From the NCBI GenBank assembly GCA_001179505.1, contig CDMY01000248.1, positions 85,303-149,302 on the forward strand: a DNA stretch of 64,000 nucleotides. Direction: 5' to 3'. The stretch is from Vitrella brassicaformis. Its lineage: Eukaryota > Sar > Vitrellaceae. The notes beneath the pieces were generated by a model. It saw nothing but the letters and a program-made list of their open reading frames with translations. It did no database searches and was not told the origin of the DNA. Positions 60,761-64,000 of the stretch are shown one piece after another; the first letter of the stretch is position 1, and each line of letters begins with the position of its first letter. Both the position numbers and the translations under genes were made by a program.

Positions 60761-63067
60761 CTAGTTGATGCCCAGCGGCTGGAACCTCCCTCTCTCGTCG
60801 ACCCATCCCAGCTGCTGCCACTCGAACTGGCAATCCTCGATGCCCAGGTGGGTGTTGAAGCCCTTCACGATGCCCGTCAGTCCATATCTGGCCGCCTCGT
60901 CCAGCCGGGCTTTGTGCACCACCTCGCGCAGCCCCAGCCGTCTGTGTGTAAGCTGCCCTCGGTTGACAGCGAAGCACTGCAGCGGCACCCGCACCACCCG
61001 CCCGCCCACATTGGCCATCACACCCACCACCTCACGATTGCCGGCCGTCTTGGTCGCTGCGCACTTGACGAAGTGCTGCATGGCGGCCTTGACGCGGCCA
61101 CCCAGTGGGGTGTGGGTCGTGAGGCGCATCTGGTCGACGGCCTCTGGCTCGTGGAGGAAGGCCCGACCTTCCATGCGATGTGGGGCGTCTCGTTACTGTG
61201 GGCGAATGGGGAGGGCCTGGAGGGGGCGGCAGGGGCGTCATTGTCTGTCGCATCAGACGGCTTGGGGCGGGGGGGAGGGAAGCGGGCGAGGGGCAGCAAG
61301 CGCGTCAGCAGGTCGGCGACGTCACGCTGTGGGTTGAGGGCGCCGTTGACGCCGTCCATGACGGCCTGGGGCAGCTCGTTGTTGAGCACGGTGCGGTACT
61401 CGGCTAACACCACACCGTGCGCCTCTCGGTCGGACTGCTCGGCGTTGGGTGGCAGCTGCTGTGGCGTCCGCACCATGTAGATGGCCGCACCCGACCGCAG
61501 CATCGCGCGGATGGCCCCTCTCATCCCGCTGATCGTCGCATCTCGCCGCGCGGACGGGTGGTGATCACTCACCAAAGTGGCGAGTTCTCCGCTGGCGAGG
61601 GTGAGGGGGGTCTCGTTGTCGCTGTTTCTTTCGTTGATGTCTGCGTGGCTGAGGTGGGGACACAGCCACTCGATCACATGATACGAGCCGTATACAGCCG
61701 CCCGGTGCAGGGGCGTTGCGCTAGGGAGGAACGGGGTGAGCGGCTGTGTGGTGTGAGTGAGGCTGGCGCCGTTGTCCTTCATCAGCTGCAGGAAGGCGTG
61801 GATGAAGGCCTCCGAGTAGATGGGGCCCACACCGGCGGCCGAATGGATGACATTGCAGCCACGAGCGTCGGTCTCGGTCGCGAGGGAGCGGTCTTGTTTG
61901 ACGTTGTAGGTGTAGATGGCCATCAGGGCGGCCTCATACCGCTCGCTCGTCCTCACCCGACGTGGCAGGAAGACCAGCTGCCGCCCCCGCAGAGCCGCCC
62001 CGTTGGCCACGAGTGTCTTGACGGCCGTCAGGTTGCCCGCTCGCACCGCCACCTCGATGACACCGTTGCTCTCGATGGAGCTCGGCCCGGGGAACGGAGG
62101 AAAGCTGTCGATCCTGAGCCGAATTATGGCGTCGATCAGCGCCGACAGGATGGCCGCCTGCACCTCGCGCGACGGCCATAGCGGCAAGATGAACTCTCCT
62201 TCTTCATGTTGCCCGATGGTAAGCTCCTCCTCGAGCACTGTTGGAGTGCTCCAGTCGTCGATGGCCAAGGACAGCAGACACAGACGCAGCACTCGAGTAC
62301 GCCCGACTATACGCCGACGCCGCAGCTCGACGTACACGGCGGCGTCGGCGCCTTGGCGGATGAGCTGCTGCACTTCGGCAGGGGTGATGGTGCGTAGTAT
62401 GATCCCTTGGACCAGCCGCTGCGTCGCGTCATTCGTGTCAGGTGGGAGGTGGATCACGATACCCTTCACCTTCATCGCCTGCTGCTGCGGCCGCTGCTGC
62501 TGCTGCTGGTGTGGTTGTTGGCCAGCTGATGATGTGGCCGACATCAATGGCCAATCCTGATGATCATCGCAGAACCACACAGAAGGCTTGTGGACATGGT
62601 GTTGAAGTGTAGTGTAGTGCAGTGTCTGCCTTCTCCTTCACAGACGCCCACCTTGTCGTAGATCACCGCGGCATACGATGAGGCCGACCTGATGTACGGC
62701 ACGTCCTCGACCTTGAGCCGGCCGCCCGAGCCCCTGGCGTCTTCGTCGGTCACGGTCCACTCGTGCCCTTGCCCAGCAGGTAGAAACTCACGTGGTTGTA
62801 CTCGTCTGCAAAGTGCAAAGGCACGCACAAACGCGTCCGTGCTTGTGTGGTGAGGCATGCCATAGAGAGTTTCTCAGTTTCTCGTACGTGCGAGCAGCTG
62901 TCTGAATTTGAGGGTGGTCGGGTGCTGCGATTGCCGCCCGGCTGATGACGCGGCCGACATGATGCTCGAGCCCTGCGCGCAGAGCCACACAACAGAACCA
63001 GCCATACAGATAGGGTGTGTTGCAGTGTGCTGCAGTGTGTTGTGCGGCGGTCACGTACTCGAAGCAT
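60761..63067 (-). pseudogene. Ankyrin-repeat protein, copy 2 (two frameshifts)
   Basis: Same exon plan as copy 1, from ATG 63067 to the homologous stop at 60761. In exon 3, near 62760, one C is missing compared with copy 1, which leads to TGA within a few codons (62750). In the last exon, near 61163, another base is missing, so the original C-terminal 140 residues fall out of frame and a different tail ends at 61018. Between the two lesions a long open frame remains (about 62556-61163). If translation began at the internal ATG of exon 4 (near 62544), a shortened protein could still be made. Ankyrin repeats are kept. Most simply a decaying copy. Confidence 0.8.
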
Positions 63068-63458
63068 TGGTCCCTGACGTTGTGCTACAGACGGTAACGC
63101 TCAGACGCGGCCGCCATTGTCATGTCCTATGGAAACAGAGCGAAGGTGATCATCGTCGCCTCTCTCGCACACGCGGCATGCTGGCCACCTGAAGGCGAGT
63201 CACTCGAAGAGCGCCGCCATGCTCGCGCCGGCATGAATGGATACGATAACCTGCACATGGACAAACAAACAGCAGCCGTGTACACAGCCGTCTGCCACCC
63301 GTCGCAGTCATGATGCGGTCGGTGCTCACCTATGAATGGGTGCTTTGTTTCAGGAGGGAGGCAGCGAGAAGCGATGAACCAACGATACCACTAATCAAAC
63401 CGCCTTGCAAGTTCTCCAGCCATTGGGAGAAAGGCGCACCCAAAGATGCCAAGCTCGC
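63068..63458. promoter_or_regulatory. Divergent promoter region (copy 2)
   Basis: Homologous to 34046-34610 in reverse complement. One AGCTCGC unit lies at 63452-63458, directly before an ATG. Confidence 0.45.
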
Positions 63459-64000
63459 ATGATTGTCAAGACAAACAGAACAACGATGGTGTTCCCTGAG
63501 GAGCCGACGTCGCTCTCTGGTCCCTCCAGCAGCTCCTCTAATCTCTCCCGTCCCCTTCTCGCCGCTCCGGCTGATGCCCATGTGCCGCCCTACAGAGGAG
63601 CCAGGAGGCCAAGGAGCCTCTCAGACGGCCACCAAGAACCGCAGGCGCACACGCTTCATAACATGGATGGGCTGGACGGGCACGATGCCGACGGGCTGGC
63701 GGAGTTTGACCAGCTGGATGACGCCGACAGGGCGACCGTCCACGATTTGATCAATCCGCGCGGGGCCTTCGGCACGTACTCACCATTCCGAGTGTGGGGA
63801 GGCAGGCGGACAACCACACTCGACAGGTAAGCGGGAAGACTCAGACACTGGGTGGCTCATAGGTGGCTCTGTCTGTGTGTTGTCAGTGTGGAGGCGAGTT
63901 TATCACCCATTGCGCACGTCCGTCGCCATGACAGCAGCGGCAGCGTGGCCGATTCATCGTCCTACGAGGCCGACCAGACAGTGATGCAGGCGACTTTCAC
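63459..64000 (+). CDS. Amino acid transporter, AAAP family (copy 2, cut by window end)
   Basis: The open frame begins at ATG 63459, with a second ATG at 63486. The first exon runs to about 63828 and the second starts near 63886. The protein matches copy 1 from the VPPYRG segment onwards but has an extra Ser-rich N terminus. The window ends inside the segment that leads into the first membrane span. Whether the rest is intact cannot be seen. Confidence 0.75.

Larger units (their letters stand above)
60155..64000. repeat. Right arm of inverted segmental duplication
   Basis: Reverse complement of 33711-37565, with substitutions and small indels. It continues past the window end. Confidence 0.9.

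Noticed and set aside
1-64000. tRNA or rRNA genes
   Set aside because: I looked for T-loop words and long conserved rRNA blocks by eye and found none; a dedicated search could still find a divergent tRNA.

Overview
The window looks like nuclear DNA of a gene-dense, GC-rich protist. Almost every gene is split by short introns (about 50-120 nt) that begin GT and end CAG and often carry TG/CA or TGTC microsatellite tracts. The protein set (kinesin-14, trimethylguanosine synthase, RRM and AT-hook proteins, an AAAP-type transporter, ankyrin proteins, a giant Cys-motif surface protein) is eukaryotic. Genome texture and the surface-protein style suggest an alveolate, most like a chromerid alga such as Vitrella. 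That assignment is inference; no marker gene proves it. No rRNA, tRNA, CRISPR, prokaryotic operon or transposase was seen.

Layout: 0.4-4.8 kb (+) helical-repeat protein ending in an atypical RING; 5.7-9.0 kb (-) MORN-type modules that splice in frame into a TGS1-like cap methyltransferase; 9.5-11.3 kb (+) type II membrane glycosyltransferase-like protein with an in-frame TGA; 11.5-13.3 kb (-) unknown helical protein; 13.6-15.0 kb (+) RRM protein; 15.4-21.3 kb (-) C-terminal-motor kinesin; 21.6-22.6 kb (+) small membrane protein; 23.1-31.5 kb (-) very large secreted protein with repeated Y-x-L-C modules; 32.1-34.0 kb (-) amino acid transporter; 34.6-36.8 kb (+) ankyrin protein; 38.3-42.5 kb (-) multi-exon protein with three G-hydrophobic/F-x-F modules; 43.0-44.1 kb (-) unknown; 44.7-45.5 kb (+) two-RRM protein; 46.1-48.0 kb (+) putative nuclear protein; 48.0-50.1 kb low-complexity intergenic DNA; 50.1-54.3 kb (-) AT-hook protein; 54.5-56.4 kb (+) DUF6492-like glycosyltransferase; 56.5-60.1 kb (+) paralogue of the 38-42 kb gene; 60.8-63.1 kb (-) broken ankyrin copy; 63.5 kb to the end (+) second transporter, cut by the window edge.

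The most striking structure is a large inverted segmental duplication. The block transporter-ankyrin-tri-module gene (33.7-42.5 kb) reappears in the same relative order and opposite orientation at 56.5-64.0 kb, around a central spacer with four or five unrelated genes. The ankyrin-transporter arms are very similar at DNA level, while the tri-module genes are old paralogues with only a short, nearly identical patch at one end. Divergence is therefore very uneven. The second ankyrin copy has two single-base deletions, and the second tri-module gene has lost its last exons at the rearrangement junction.

A second recurring signal is a paired 7-mer, AGCTCGC, at 11-15 nt spacing just upstream of several start codons and always in the direction of the gene. 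It is a candidate core promoter element of this genome.
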